Part shown: piece after piece, positions 12,301 to 23,606 of the stretch
Layout: each line of letters starts with the position of its first letter
How positions within the stretch are numbered: position 1 is the first letter of the stretch
From: Bolinopsis microptera
Lineage: Eukaryota; Ctenophora; Tentaculata; Lobata; Bolinopsidae
DNA length: 64,000 nt
Reading direction: 5' to 3'
NCBI RefSeq assembly: GCF_026151205.1
Contig: NC_087072.1
Location: forward strand, 11,818,169 to 11,882,168
Program-made: the position numbers and the translations under genes
The notes under the pieces: model-generated
The model's input: the letters and a program-made list of their open reading frames with translations, nothing else
What the model was told of the DNA's origin: nothing
Database searches by the model: none

Positions 12301-14213
12301 ACACAGTACACAGAACACTGCACAGTACACAGTGTACAGTACACAGTACACAGTGCACAGTACACAGTACACAGTACACAGTACACAGAACACTGCACAG
12401 TACACAGTGCACAGTACATAGTGCACAGTGCACAGTACATAGAACACTGCACAGTACACACTGCACAGTACATGGTACACAGTGCACAGTACACAGTACA
12501 TAGAACACTGTACAGTACACAGTACACAGTGCACAGTACACAGTACACAGTACACAGTACACAGAACACTGCACAGTACACAGTGTACAGTACACAGTGC
12601 ACAGTACATAGTGCACAGTGCACAGTACATAGAACACTGCACAGTACACAGTGCACAGTACATGGTACACAGTGCACAGTACACAGTACATAGAACACTG
12701 TACAGTACACAGTACACAGTGCACAGTACACAGTACACAGTACACAGAACACTGCACAGTACACAGTGTACAGTACACAGTACACAGTGCACAGTACACA
12801 GTACACAGTACACAGTACACAGAACACTGCACAGTACACAGTGCACAGTACATAGTGCACAGTGCACAGTACATAGAACACTGCACAGTACACACTGCAC
12901 AGTACATGGTACACAGTGCACAGTACACAGTACATAGAACACTGTACAGTACACAGTACACAGTGCACAGTACACAGTACACAGTACACAGTACACAGAA
13001 CACTGCACAGTACACAGTGTACAGTACACAGTGCACAGTACATAGTGCACAGTGCACAGTACATAGAACACTGCACAGTACACAGTGCACAGTACATGGT
13101 ACACAGTGCACAGTACACAGTACATAGAACACTGCACAGTACACAGTGTACAGTGTACAGTGCACAGTACACAGTGTACAGTACACAGTACACATAGTGG
13201 TTAGTTATACAATTATTAATGCTACTGGTCAGCAGTGAAACTAGTTAGTTCCAATTAAGAGTCTTCATTGTTATAAACTATTTTACAACTATTTTACAAC
13301 TATTTTACAACAAGTCTACACCCAGGCTCCATAATATGAAGGAATTGTTTCAATTCTTAATGAAAAGTTCGAATAGACAATATTTCAAGATATCAAGAAC
13401 AAGTAGGTCCTGAGGTTTGTAGGTCCATGATCGCTAATCTTGGTACAATAAGAGAATCTGTTTTCTGACGAGTTTGCTTAAGAATAATTATCGGAATTTG
13501 TATTTTAAAAATCAAAAGGTCAAGAATTATCCCTGATAGGACAGGAACTGAGAGTGCCCTTTTTCCCACGGTTTGTCACATCTTGTTGATACTGTCATAT
13601 ATTGTCATATATTCGTATATTGTCATATCATATTGTCGTATATTGTCAAATCTTGTCGTTTATTGTCGAATCTTGTCATGTATTTTCTTGTATTGTCGTA
13701 TATTGGCATAATATCACTATCGAAACATTCGCAGACCCTAATTTGCCTTAATTTTGCAGAAATGTGATTAAATACTTTTAAAATAAAACTTACTGTTAAT
13801 TTTGTCCCAGAAAACTTCGTTAATGGTGTTCTTCAAATCATTGATTGCAGGAGCCGAGTTCCCCTTTATTTCATCCTCAGCGATATTAGTTACATCTTCA
13901 CTTTCACTAGGATCATCCCCCGATTCAACACCTTCTGATATTGTGAGTTCTCCTTCATAGCTAAAAACATCTTCGTCTCCCTTACTGTGTACTGAAACAT
14001 CTTTCTCCTCAATCATTTCAACTTTCTCGCTTAAAACAGAATTTTCTCCAACTGAAGGAATGTTTTCTGTTTGATTTGCTTCATCTCGATCATCGGAAAT
14101 TTCATTAGTTTTATCGTATTTCAGAAATTCTGTTATCTTTTCTCTTTGTTTCAGGAGCTTGGTTATGTCCGGGACAACTCTAGCTTTGCCTTGATGAACC
14201 CCTGCCATCATCC
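9396..14213 (-). CDS. Five-exon gene for an unrecognised acidic, probably nuclear protein (733 aa)
   Basis: Exons on the minus strand, in coding order: 14213-13794, 11880-11806, 11401-11149, 10981-10747 and 10616-9396. All four introns are GT-AG and the phases agree throughout, giving 733 aa from the ATG at 14211. Exon 1 is rich in Asp, Glu and Ser. Exons 3-4 (residues ~165-327) and the first ~110 residues of exon 5 look globular (RRDMHCTDACVIRVVDKSG, then KPGTYLRIIRMENEG), with a beta-strand-like pattern that could be an OB fold; that is only a guess. A basic PPKRRRAR stretch near residue 460 suggests a nuclear location, followed by a low-complexity Ser/Pro/Lys tail. The tail includes AGSSASNHPSLKAGS, encoded by a unit of the neighbouring minisatellite. 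The acceptor before exon 1 ends 2 nt from the ATG, so more upstream exons are possible. No family is recognised. Confidence 0.8.
12233..13194. repeat. Heptamer satellite (CACAGTA) in an intron
   Basis: Nearly 1 kb of CACAGTA/CACAGTG heptamers, broken by CATAGAACACTG and ACATGGTACACAGTG variants that recur in a fixed order about every 190 and 435 bp, which indicates higher-order duplication. It lies inside intron 1 (11881-13793) of the five-exon minus-strand gene. It makes long stop-free frames on both strands that are artefacts of a 7-bp period lacking stops. Confidence 0.92.
13195..13793. repeat. Intron remainder with TTGTCGTATA-type repeat
   Basis: 13585-13720 holds about a dozen degenerate 10-mers of TTGTCATATA or TTGTCGTATA. 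No coding feature is seen in the rest of this part of intron 1. Confidence 0.6.
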
Positions 14214-14659
14214 CTGCAAAGATAATACATAAGTTAATACAAAGTCTAATGTGAAACAGATGGTTTAAAAGTGTTCATAACAAACAGGGGGGGGGGGGGG
14301 GGGGGTACTCGAGAGAACCCGGTTTTCAGGGCAATTTCTATAAAAAAAGGGTAAAGGATACTTAAACTTATAAGACTACAAAAGAGTGACAGAGCTTGGC
14401 AAGATTTTTGAAGAAAAGCTTTTCTGCCGTTTCATTGACCAAAATTTCACAGTTTGGGCTGAATTTTTGACCAGTGACCAATCAGTGAAGTCATTGTGAG
14501 TGACACAAGTCACCATCGAGGTACTGGAAGCTGTATATCCGGAGAAAACTTTGATAAAAGTAAAATTTTGAAAATGTCCTACTGGTAGGCCATTTTCAGA
14601 TTTCAGCTTTCAGCTTTCCACAACCCAAATTTCACTGTTTTGACTGAATTTTTCTTGTA
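14214..14659. other. Intergenic stretch with a 19-bp poly(G) tract
   Basis: A run of 19 G lies at 14287-14305. A splice-acceptor-like sequence (TTATCTTTGCAG on the minus strand) ends at 14214. No gene is seen here. Confidence 0.45.
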
Positions 14660-15707
14660 TGATCATCTAGCAAGGTCACCGAGGATGGCACAAGACACAA
14701 TTGAGGTACTAAAAGTTAGATTACAAAAGAAAGCTTTGATAAACAGAAAATCGCCAGAATAAAAAGAGACATTAACATACAGCATGAATAAGAGAGGGCC
14801 TCGAACTGACCCCTGAGGAAAACCAGATAAAACATGTTTAACCTCAGACCATTGTCCTTCTACACAAACTCTCATGGTCATGGTCCTGTCTGTCAGAAAA
14901 TCTTTATTAAAATCTAAAACCTTTCTTTTGACACCAAAGCCTTCCAATTTAGACTGAAGTCTAAAGTGGGGGACTTTGTTGAAAGCCTTACTAAAATCAA
15001 AGTATAAAAGATCAACCGGGGCACCTTTATCTAAAATGTCAAGAATATCATCGAATTTCTCTAAAAGATTAGAAAAACACGATTTACCCTTAACAAATCC
15101 ATGATGATACTTCGAAATTCGATGTTCTAGAAAATCTAATACATGTAAAAATAAAGTAAAGTAAAGTATTTAAATTTATGACATCACATCATCACACATG
15201 TCTACAAAATATTATCGCACTATGCGAAAAAATAAATATTTCCCCACCAACATTAATTATTTATCAAAAACACTATTTTAAAAAATGTATCAAAACATTA
15301 TCCTATTTTTAAAACCTAATCAAACTTCCCAGTGGAATAAAGATTTATAAAACGATTCTTTGCCACACAAGGATGAAACCAAAGATAATCGTTATGTTTC
15401 TCTTTATTACTGTCATAACTGGCTCCCTCAATTCTTACTAAAACTTGTGCTCTCACCAACTTTTCATACACTTTGCACAAAATACAAATTAATGAAACTG
15501 GTCTATAATTTAAGGGGTCGGGTTTTAATACCCTTTTTAAACAATGCTACAACAGATGCAGATTTCCACGCTAGCGATTTCAACAACTTTGGATGAACAC
15601 CATCCGGACCAGAACTCTCTAAATGTTAAGCATTAAAAGTTGCTTCTTTATATCGGAACTGCTGACTTCCATAGCATTAATATATCATCAATATCATCAA
15701 AACTCAT
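14660..15707 (-). pseudogene. Reverse transcriptase remnant of a CR1-like LINE
   Basis: Minus-strand fragments in shifting frames spell RT blocks in the correct order. Near 15600-15400 are SSGPDGVHPKLLK and, after a shift, NYRPVSLICILCKVYEKLV (RT motifs 1-2). Around 15130-14960 are HHGFVKGKSCFSNLLEKFD and LLYFDFSKAFDKVPH (motif A, catalytic Asp). At 14947-14760 are FLTDRTMTMRVCVEGQWSE and LSGFPQGSVRGPLLFMLYVN (motif B). The YADD block is absent, and frameshifts show the copy is dead. It is probably the same element as the ORF1 remnant at 19334-19960, separated from it by later insertions and loss of the endonuclease region. Confidence 0.8.
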
Positions 15708-16035
15708 TACCTTAATTCCCAAAAATTTGGGCGACAAAAAATTTGAGCGGGCCTCTCGCCCAAATTTTTTGCAGACCAAATTAATTGCATAAATCTTTTC
15801 CGTCAGCTAAATTTTTTGCTAACCAAACTTTTGGCATTTGGCCTGTGGCCCTGAAATCTATAGAAAAATGGCTTTTTCTTCATATCCAAGTGAAATCATA
15901 TTTGAAATTTTAGTTTTCTAATCTGTCATTCATGGCTTGACCAAGTAAAAAGGCTTATATTTTAAATGAATATAAATAACTGGAATAGCTAACAGCTACT
16001 AATAAAGCAAATGGCTAGAGGTACGGATAGCTAGA

Positions 16036-16566
16036 GATTTAAACAAGATCTGCAAATGGATAATCATCCACCGTAAAGTCTGATCTACAAGCATCAGTTA
16101 TACCCGACTTCTCAAAGCCTTTCCTTATGTCATCTGGCCTCCCTTTTAAATATACAAAAAGTTCGTTGATCCAACGAGCGTGTACTTCACGGATCACTGT
16201 CAAGCGGGTATCAATTTTCACATTGTCTGATGAAACTCCTCCATTGAGCTGACACACTATGTTTTTCGCGTACCAATCTTCGTACTTATTGCGCATGAAT
16301 TTCTTAGCCAGTCCATTGATAGATATGTCCAGGGGCTGTAGATGATGGGTCATATTAGCTGGAACTTTCTGTAGGATGCAGTTGTTGGCTGTCATCAGAT
16401 CTTTTAGTGTCTGTGTGTGTTGGGCCCGAAACACATCTGATATCAGTAGCGCTTTCTGCTCAGGGTTGTTGATGGAGGCTCGAACTGATTCTATGTGGGG
16501 AAGAAGGATTTTCTCAAAGAACTGGACACTGGTCAAACCTTTCGACCATCTGGTGAGGCGTCATAG
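16036..16566 (-). pseudogene. Pogo/Tigger transposase fragment (DDE_1 domain, C-terminal half)
   Basis: A minus-strand frame of about 175 codons ending at 16039 carries the second half of a CENP-B/pogo DDE catalytic domain. LLISDVFRAQHTQTLKDLM contains the second catalytic Asp where active relatives read DNFRAQ-like sequence, and VPANMTHHLQPLDISING contains the third Asp in the PLD context typical of DDE_1. The helix-turn-helix DNA-binding region and the first Asp are missing; a stop lies just upstream of RLTRWSKGLTSVQFFEKIL. It lies within the TA-flanked element, which agrees with a Tigger assignment. Non-functional as it stands. Confidence 0.85.
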
Positions 16567-17408
16567 TGATAATTGTATGTGAAAGCCCAGCTCAAGATTT
16601 ATGCGAGATTGCGAGCCGGACTCATCGCACAAAATTTGTAAATAAATGAGGAAACAGAAAAAGTTTAACTTAAAAGTTGAGGGAATTAGGAACTTAACAT
16701 GTATTTTATACTCTTAACGTGTATTTTATCACTTGTTTATAGCGTGAAAACTTCGACGTAACGCGCGCGAGATTTTTGCCAGATTTTTGCGAGTTTCGTT
16801 TAAATCTCATAGCTAGGCTCACAATATCGTGAGATTCTCCGCGAGATTTCGGCACCCTCTTTCAGCACTACATATTCGGTCGCGCGCTTGCATTTTCATC
16901 GCTTTTCAGCGTGTTTATTCACTGTACTGTCTAAGTCTTAAAGGATACTAGTTGTTATAAGATCAAGATTCACAGTGGTTACTATAGTTACCATGGTTAC
17001 CATTAAAGGAGGTACTATTCCTGGCTATATTCTTTCTCAGAATATACTTGATACTGCCATAGGCATAGTGAATATTTCTTCATTAAAAGTTTGAGAAAGG
17101 GTCTCTTCAACTGGAGAACTGACTTATTAATCCTAGCAGGTAATTAACTCTGGATCCTCATCACATTGATTCCATTCTAAATTCTAGCCATAAACAAAAC
17201 AAACATTACCAGATAACTCCGTTTACAATAATTTGACATGTTCCAGTGTGAACGAGGCCTTCCCCGGACAAATCCTTAAATGCCGGTCTTCTCAGTCTCT
17301 TAGTTCTCTAGATGAAGTACGAACAGTATAATCTATCGGATAACGTATGTTACAAGGTGCTCTGATGATAATTTTAGTAAAATAATTAATAATTGCCAAA
17401 AGAATGAC

Positions 17409-17478
17409 CGCTGACGAGACTCGAACCAGAGTCAACTGCTTGACGAGCGCGCCCTCAACCATCGTGCTACGTGAGGCT
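17409..17478 (-). other. tRNA-like segment (A- and B-box only)
   Basis: The minus strand has TAGCACGATGG (A-box-like) and GGTTCGAGTCTC (B-box-like) about 45 nt apart. The acceptor ends CCTCACG and CGTCAGC do not pair, so this is more likely a SINE or tRNA pseudogene than a working tRNA. Confidence 0.3.
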
Positions 17479-18202
17479 TACCATAATTACAATATGTAAC
17501 ATAATATAATTCATGAAAATACGCACGTAAATTTTTCGTTATTTATGGGTCCAATAACAGTGACATACTTTTCGCTTACAAAGGGACTCTCGAAATCTTT
17601 TTAAATAGAAAATAATTTGTGGGGCAAGAAATCTTGCAGGCTGGAGGGGGGGGGGGGGGGGGGGGTGGGGAGTACATTTCGTGAAAATCGCACTTCTAGT
17701 GTCAAAATCCAATCTCATCGCACTTTTTTTAGAATCTTGATAGGGGTGTGAAAGGGGTATGATAAGATATGCTGAGTGTAAGTAGACTAAACTATCTGAT
17801 TGAGAGACTAAATATCACTATTGTTTATCTATCATTTTGTACTGTGCCATCATCACTGTATTTTTTAGTAGTTACTGGGCAGATCGTTAATTTCATAATG
17901 TGAAACAACTCAGACTACCACCTACATCTTAAAATTTAAAGCAAAATGACTGGAATAATAAGGAATAATAATGAACTAAGGCAAATATCTAACTGAAATT
18001 TTAGTGGAAAATCGTTCATTTTTCGAAGAATTTGTGCCCAAATTTTCGGTCGCCCAAATGAGTTTAAATTTTTTGCCCAAATTTTTCGGGCTCAAATAAA
18101 TTGTGCTCAATATAATGGCACACAAATTTTTGGGAACTAAGGTATCATGGCGTAAATTCTCAGTTTTAGGGAGAGGGTCAGGTGGCTCACATACAAAAAC
18201 AG

Positions 18203-19333
18203 AGCTAAATGCACTTTTTTTTTTTTTTTTTAATGTTGGGGCACCCACTTTACCTCCCTATTGGGAGGCTACGTCCGTCAGTTAGTGACTAACGTCTATT
18301 GGGGTTCCTCTGGTTGTAGGTGTCAGTAGGTTTGGGTCACTTGGCATGGGCTAGTGATCCCGCCCCTCCAGAGGATAAAGCCTGGTGAGCGACGTTTCCC
18401 GTAAGGGAAACTGTCATAATGCTCGTTCACGGGAGAACACCACCCATGCCTGGATGTTCTCCCGGGTACTCGATAGAACAGGCTGCCCCCTGTCATTCTA
18501 GTGGGCTGACAGGAACCTACCAGGCATGCCTGAGCCTATGATGTAATTCTCCCATATCTTTGTTGTTTTAGTGTTATATCTTTGTCTTTGCGCGGCTCAA
18601 TTTCCGCGCTATACTAAAGTGCTGATTCACGAATTTACATGCGATATTTGAATTTTGAGTAGACCCTTTTTTGTCGCAATTTGGCAATTTCTTTGTTCAC
18701 GTAATTATTGCTAATTTTACGTTTGCTGGTAATAATCTAAGTGCTATATCTCCAATAGCTGGCAGTTTGTCTGATTGTTAGATCCCCTCTAACTGGTAGC
18801 GGCCCTAAGGCTGGCAGTTTGTCTGATTGTTAGATCCCCTCTAACTGGTAGCGGCCCAAAGGCGGCATGTGAGTGAATGAGTGAGTAAAAAAGTGAGGTG
18901 TAGGAGAAGTGGGGAAGAAAACATGAATATGAAAGTATGGTACACTGTTGCCAGCTGACTCACCAGCAACAATGCAAGTCCAACAAGAAAGAAGGAGAGA
19001 CACTGTCCGTTATCTGGGTGTGCCACCACCGACAGTGCTCCCACTTCTGTGGGGCCGAGGGTGTTGGCTCCAAGAACCAGCCGTGAGCGAACAGCGCCTG
19101 ACCCCCTCTATGGTTAACTTTAGAATAACAGGACTATGCTTTTCTCCAGGCCAATCCGTTCAGTAACCATCTGACCCAGCACCACCTCTGATGGAAGATG
19201 TGGTTCGGATTTGACTTCGCTAGGATTTGTCAGTTTTTCTGTAGACACTAATGCTCCCTCGAGGAAAGACATGAGCCCCGGCGAAGCTGACCAAAAACGT
19301 GGCAGGGATTCTCACCCTACAGCTAAATGCACT
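18203..19333 (-). mobile_element. Retro-inserted element with 13-bp target duplication and A-tail
   Basis: AGCTAAATGCACT occurs at 18203-18215 and again at 19321-19333. Directly after the left copy is a run of 16 T, the A-tail of a minus-strand insert, so the inserted body is 18216-19320. The insert has no recognisable ORF. It carries a 52-bp direct duplication starting at about 18759 and 18811 (CTGGCAGTTTGTCTG). The tail and duplication are hallmarks of target-primed reverse transcription; the family (SINE or LINE 3' end) is not identified. Confidence 0.82.
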
Positions 19334-19960
19334 TGCAAGTACTCAGTCGAACTATCTGTATGTGTACCATCTCCTCTATCTAAAGAAGCTACACTTAATT
19401 TAACTTGACGTTTATTTCGAAAATAGGAGTAAAAAATTTACAATTCTGCTTCAGATTAGACATAATTTTCTTTTCATAGTTAACTTTAGCTTTAATTTCT
19501 GCTACTTCAAAAGTATGTTGCTTGCTACTTGCATAACTAAATTAACATCAGATGTATCAAGATTTTTCTCTGCACTGCCTTTAAGGGCTATTTTGAGTGA
19601 ATTTGTCAGAGCTGGTGCGAGCAGCTTGAGCTCCTCTTTAAGGATAGCCCTAACAGCTCTGTTCACAACAGTGTCGGTTGAGGTGTTGGGTACCACAAAC
19701 GAATACAGGCACTTCCAGTTGATAAGAAATTTAAGCATTTCCTCGTTTAAACCTGTCAAGCCAACACAACTGAGATGCCAATAAAGTTCACAGGATTCAC
19801 ACTACTGACAGATGATCTGCAATAAAATCTTCACACTGGCAATATCTCTCATCAGACTTTGGAATAGTGTTGGTAGCTGAATCTGCCTTTGGGGGACTTG
19901 TCTTTACTCCACATTTGATTCGTGCCGACACCCTTTCGGGTCCATTCTTTGTCACCATCC
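19334..19960 (-). pseudogene. CR1-like LINE ORF1 with PHD finger, broken (copy A)
   Basis: The minus-strand frame from the ATG at 19958 encodes PKSDERYCQCEDF, then after a frameshift near 19810 continues CESCELYWHLSCVGLTGLNE and INWKCLYS. This is a PHD finger (CxC, CxxC, HxxC, CxxC) in which the last Cys has become Ser. A PHD-type zinc finger at the start of ORF1 is known for CR1-family LINEs. The downstream part runs up to the 13-bp target duplication at 19321. A better-preserved relative is at 29200-30225. Confidence 0.8.
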
Positions 19961-21426
19961 TTGAACTCAAATTATTTATTATATGGTAGTGTTGAAAGTA
20001 CAGGGTGGGCCAAAAGTGGTGCAAACGTTGGCACTAATAGCTCAGTCACTGAGTGCCCGATTGAAATAATTCTTTCTTGTATGACTTACTACTACCACTT
20101 GCACTGGTTCAAGGAATTTGTCAAATCGAAAAATATTCGTGTTCCTTTTTTTTAAAAAGAGGGTTTATTTTTGCATTTATTTGATAGTTTGGATAGTCAG
20201 ATTGGACTACATTTTTTTGAATTGTGTTTGGCCATTTGAATTACGTTTGTCCTGAAAAAATTAGAGTTATAGCTTCTCAGATGACTGAGATACGAAGCAT
20301 AACGAGTTTATTTATTACGTGTGATCAGGTGATTGGTTTACCTAATCACGTGATTAGGTAACCCCGTTAAACACCCCGTTAAACATTATGGGGATTGTTA
20401 AGGATGCCCAATTAAGGTGTCGTGTCACGTCACATAATTACCCAGTCAATTTTGTTAACGAGATACACACAAATGCTTGATAACTTTGTCATTTCTAATC
20501 CGTTTTGCATCGTTTTTTTTTCAGATTACATTTAATAATCTACCGTCTCTCAAAAATTAGGCGTCCAGCATGTTGAGAGAACAATATCGGGAAACCATAG
20601 CCATAGCTGACGTAATTGTCCCTCTACCACAATCACCCTCCCCTCCCCAGATCGTGTTCAGACTTGCATCAGGTCCTGCTACCCAGCCAGTTCTAAGGGC
20701 TCAATAGTCCACTGGACAGACGGCTCTCGTAGCTTGACTTAATGCTTGTCTCTCTCTCTCTCTCCCCCCCCCCCCCCCCCTTTTTCTTCTTTGTTGATTG
20801 TGGAAGGGACAACCACGTTACCTACTCAGTTTCCTTTTATTTCTCATTCACATGATTCAGTGACCTCCCCATCCCTCTATATCTTTAACACGCGACCTCC
20901 CAGGACCATAGTATACCATACCAGACATTTCTTTAACTCCTCGTACAGCAAGGTAATACAACACGAAGAAGTAAAGAAATAGAGAGAAGAATACGACAGC
21001 CACGGACCTCTACAAAAGACTAACAGAAGGAACATCCCGGTTTGATCTTTCTGAACTATGCATCTTATATCGGTATAGTATTGATATCTATTTATTTCAT
21101 ATTGTTATTTTTTATCTTTGCTAGTTAATCAGGTTTTTGGGTACCAGGCCATCCTGGTTACCCTGCTATGGGCCGTTCCCCTGGCTTCTGCAGGTCTAGT
21201 TTACCCATATATATATATATAGGGAAACATATTCAAACAATATATAGGTGTTTTAATATTGAATGGGCGTGGTCTAAAATATTCGAATTTTCAAGTCTTG
21301 GCGACGGAATCCTCGAAAAAATAGGTACAGTATGCCATATTATATGCAAAGCAACAACTGTCAAATATAAAACACGGTGAAGGTATAAGACCCAACGTTT
21401 TCACACTGAATTTTGTAAAAACTATT
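19961..21426. other. Non-coding, mostly unassigned
   Basis: Contains a 17-bp poly(C) at 20764-20780 after a CT-rich run and an AT dinucleotide tract near 21210-21220. A 45-codon frame from ATG 20570 to TAG 20707 follows an acceptor-like CAG, but nothing else supports it as a gene. Confidence 0.4.
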
Positions 21427-22110
21427 ACAATAAATGCAATAAAACGGTGGAAAATTTAAATAAAACTAGGGTAGAAGAAACCCTTTACAATATACGAATT
21501 GGTCAATCAAAAATAGAGTTCAACACATTTAAAAGGTCACACTACAACAAGCACTCCCTGAACTTTTAAGAAGTACTAGGAGAGTTGATTAGGTTAAGGT
21601 TCAAATCATTTACATTTGTTGCAGCGGGTGTAAGAGTTTTGGAACCTCTGTAACCCTATTGTTTCTTCTTCTCGATATGATTTAAACCCTCGATCTTCCC
21701 TAAAACTGTATCTGACACTTTCCAAAAATGGCCTGTGTCTAAATTCCTCTAGATTAGTTTTAAATCGATAACAGACACTGAATTTCTAACTTTCTAACAA
21801 AAGATGGCGATTTATTTCAAAAGCTGATAACACGCTCTGATGAAAAATTATTTGACAACGATTTATATATTTCTATCAATATTTGAAAAAATCAATGTAC
21901 ATACATTCAATTAAATTAAGTGATGTAATTGGCAGAGCATGTTAATAATAAATGTTAGTATTTACTCATTTGTAGATACTTGATCTATTGACAGGGCCCC
22001 TTCTCATACATAGGAAAAGTTGGATGCCTTACAGATTACAACACTTCCAGAGAAACAAGTTAGAGGAGATTTAATTGAAGCCTACAAAATTGTGAATTGA
22101 TCGGTCGAGT
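21427..22110 (+). repeat. LINE remnant, copy 1 (inverted partner at 30.7-32.7 kb)
   Basis: The sequence matches the reverse complement of 30695-32675 once two insertions there are removed. Near 22012-22100 the plus strand encodes LDALQITTLPEKQVRGDLIE followed by AYKIVN, the motif close to the C-terminus of CR1/L2-type reverse transcriptases (RRLRGD-IE-YKI). It is otherwise decayed. It supplies the empty-site sequence for the insertions in the other copy: TTATCAGCTTTTGAAATAAA and AGTGTCTGTTATCGAT are uninterrupted here on its minus strand. Confidence 0.75.
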
Positions 22111-22309
22111 ATGGAAACCTCTGTAACCCTAGACAGATATTGTACAGGTTCTGAGCAAATCAAAGTGCAGTCTGCGTCTGACAAATGACATCACACAACA
22201 GTATCTTTAGCCTTTATTAAGGCTGATCTTTTCTGAAAGATGTTTCAGGAATTGTGAAGCCTCAAACGCATTTCCTCCTGTAGTACACCAAAGGCGTGAA
22301 AGTTATAAA

Positions 22310-22870
22310 AAGTATTCAAACAATATACACATAATATCACAATTACACTATATACAAATTAAAATGAAACCGTCAAAGATGCAGTACATATTCCCCTTTA
22401 CTTCTAAAATATTGATTGAACCACTTGAAAATTACATTTGGCCTTGTGGCTCTAAATTTGAGTCTAGACTCCCAAAAAAATCACTGTTGTTGTAAAGATT
22501 TCAAATCGAAGACGCTTCCTGATATATCTCACCGCATCAGAATATTTTTGACCTGTGGCTGTGTGATATTCCATCTTACTGGCCAGCTTCTTCACCAGTC
22601 TTTCCGCTTCATTACCCATTCCACCAGATGTTGAGAAAACTAACAGAGTGACGCTTCCTTTCTCCACTTCGAGAACCCTTGCGTTGTAAAACCGTTTTTC
22701 TCATTTTAGTGGGACTGGCATTGATGGGATCGATTTGACCTTTACATAAAAATATGGCGTGAAAGTAGCCCTAGGAGTGAAAGTAGCCTTTTCCACATTA
22801 AGGATTCGGTCATTGTACTCACGTTTTTGTTTTTCTCTTGACGGATGCGATGTTACTCGTTAAATTTCTT
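22310..22870 (-). pseudogene. Truncated copies of the PHD/RT element C-terminal domain
   Basis: The minus strand encodes NARVLEVEKGSVTLLVFSTS then GGMGNEAERLVKKLASKME and IRKRLRFEIFTTTVIFLGV. This is homologous to the C-terminal VEKGTFTPLIYSTNGG to RTRIRFSILRSTLIAVRG region of the intact element at 23607-26966. A second partial copy, KREYNDRILNVEKATFTP, lies just upstream (22870-22780). The 3' tail TATTCAAACAATATACACAT near 22313 is shared with the intact element (near 23310), which confirms the relationship. Confidence 0.78.
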
Positions 22871-22965
22871 CGAAGTAACGCGCCGCTTTCTTCTCGAAAT
22901 ATTGGCCCGATGTTTGCCCGAGGCAAGTACTACGAAGTAGCGCGCGCCAGGCTAGTCCATTAAAA
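22845..22965 (-). repeat. GCGCGCTACTTCG hairpin repeat, copy 1
   Basis: Reverse-oriented member of a family also at 56514-56637 and 58180-58297. Diagnostic pieces are GGATGCGATGTTACTCGT (reversed), TTTCTTCTCGAAAT and AAGTACTACGAAGTAGCGCG. The family has two internal inverted GCGCTACTTCG-type blocks that can pair. Confidence 0.7.
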
Positions 22966-23300
22966 ATGGTCAATATTTCTTGTGAGGAAGGTACATCTGC
23001 AAAATACTCTTGTCACGGTTGGACTGGGCTTGAGGGTGAAGTATCCTTACATCTGTGTACAACAGCACCCAGAAAAATCTCGCTCTGATGTTCAGTCTAG
23101 CTTCATTTAGTCTATCTGTTCCATTGGATCAATTTAGTGTGTGAACGTACAGAAGCTGAGGTTCCTGATTCTGTTTCAACATCTAGGCAAACAGCGGTTA
23201 GGTTAGGAGTTCCACTATTTGCTATTGTATCTCGAAGTGAATTTATATTTGTACATCTGGATGATCTTCTTTTTTTTTTATTTTATTTTTTTTATAAGGA
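22966..23300. other. Non-coding, A-tail of the PHD/RT element at its right
   Basis: No gene seen. 23268-23300 is a T-rich run, which reads as an A-rich tail on the minus strand and marks the 3' end of the retroelement beginning at 26966. Confidence 0.5.
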
Positions 23301-23606
23301 GAAAAGAATATTCAAACAATATACACATAATATAGCAATGGCCAATTGGCTGACTATAAGGTCATGGCCTGAACAAACAATTTTATTTTAAAATAGTCAA
23401 GTGATGCTAAAGCAGAGCACAAATGTGTAATAAGTTAATAGATTAAAAAACTGATTCATGTGATGCATTCACAGAGCACAGATAAAAATACTGATTCAAT
23501 GATTAAAATTATAGCTATGAGTGTCAATAAATTACTGTGTCGTAAAAAAAGGAACGATGTACACGTGGTCTGAAATACCAATATCTCAATATCAAAAGGA
23601 TAGTGT

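Larger units (their letters stand above)
15710..18142 (-). mobile_element. Tigger/pogo-like DNA transposon with TA target duplication
   Basis: Terminal inverted repeats read CCTTAATTCCCAAAAATTTG on the left and CCTTAGTTCCCAAAAATTTG on the reversed right end. They are flanked by TA at 15708-15709 and 18143-18144, the target duplication of the Tc1/mariner/pogo superfamily. Subterminal sequence also repeats in inverted form (GCCCAAATTTTTTG). The interior holds a transposase remnant, a 20-bp poly(G) at 17646-17665 and a tRNA-like segment. The element sits inside the dead CR1-like LINE. Confidence 0.82.

Noticed and set aside
12198-13195. Long Cys/Val/Tyr-rich and His/Ser/Thr-rich open frames on both strands (up to 331 codons)
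   Set aside because: They are translations of a 7-bp satellite that lacks stop codons in several phases. Overlapping frames on both strands and an intronic location argue against coding.
20570-20707. 45-codon ORF after an acceptor-like CAG
   Set aside because: No donor, no recognisable family and no adjoining exons; too short to support as a gene.
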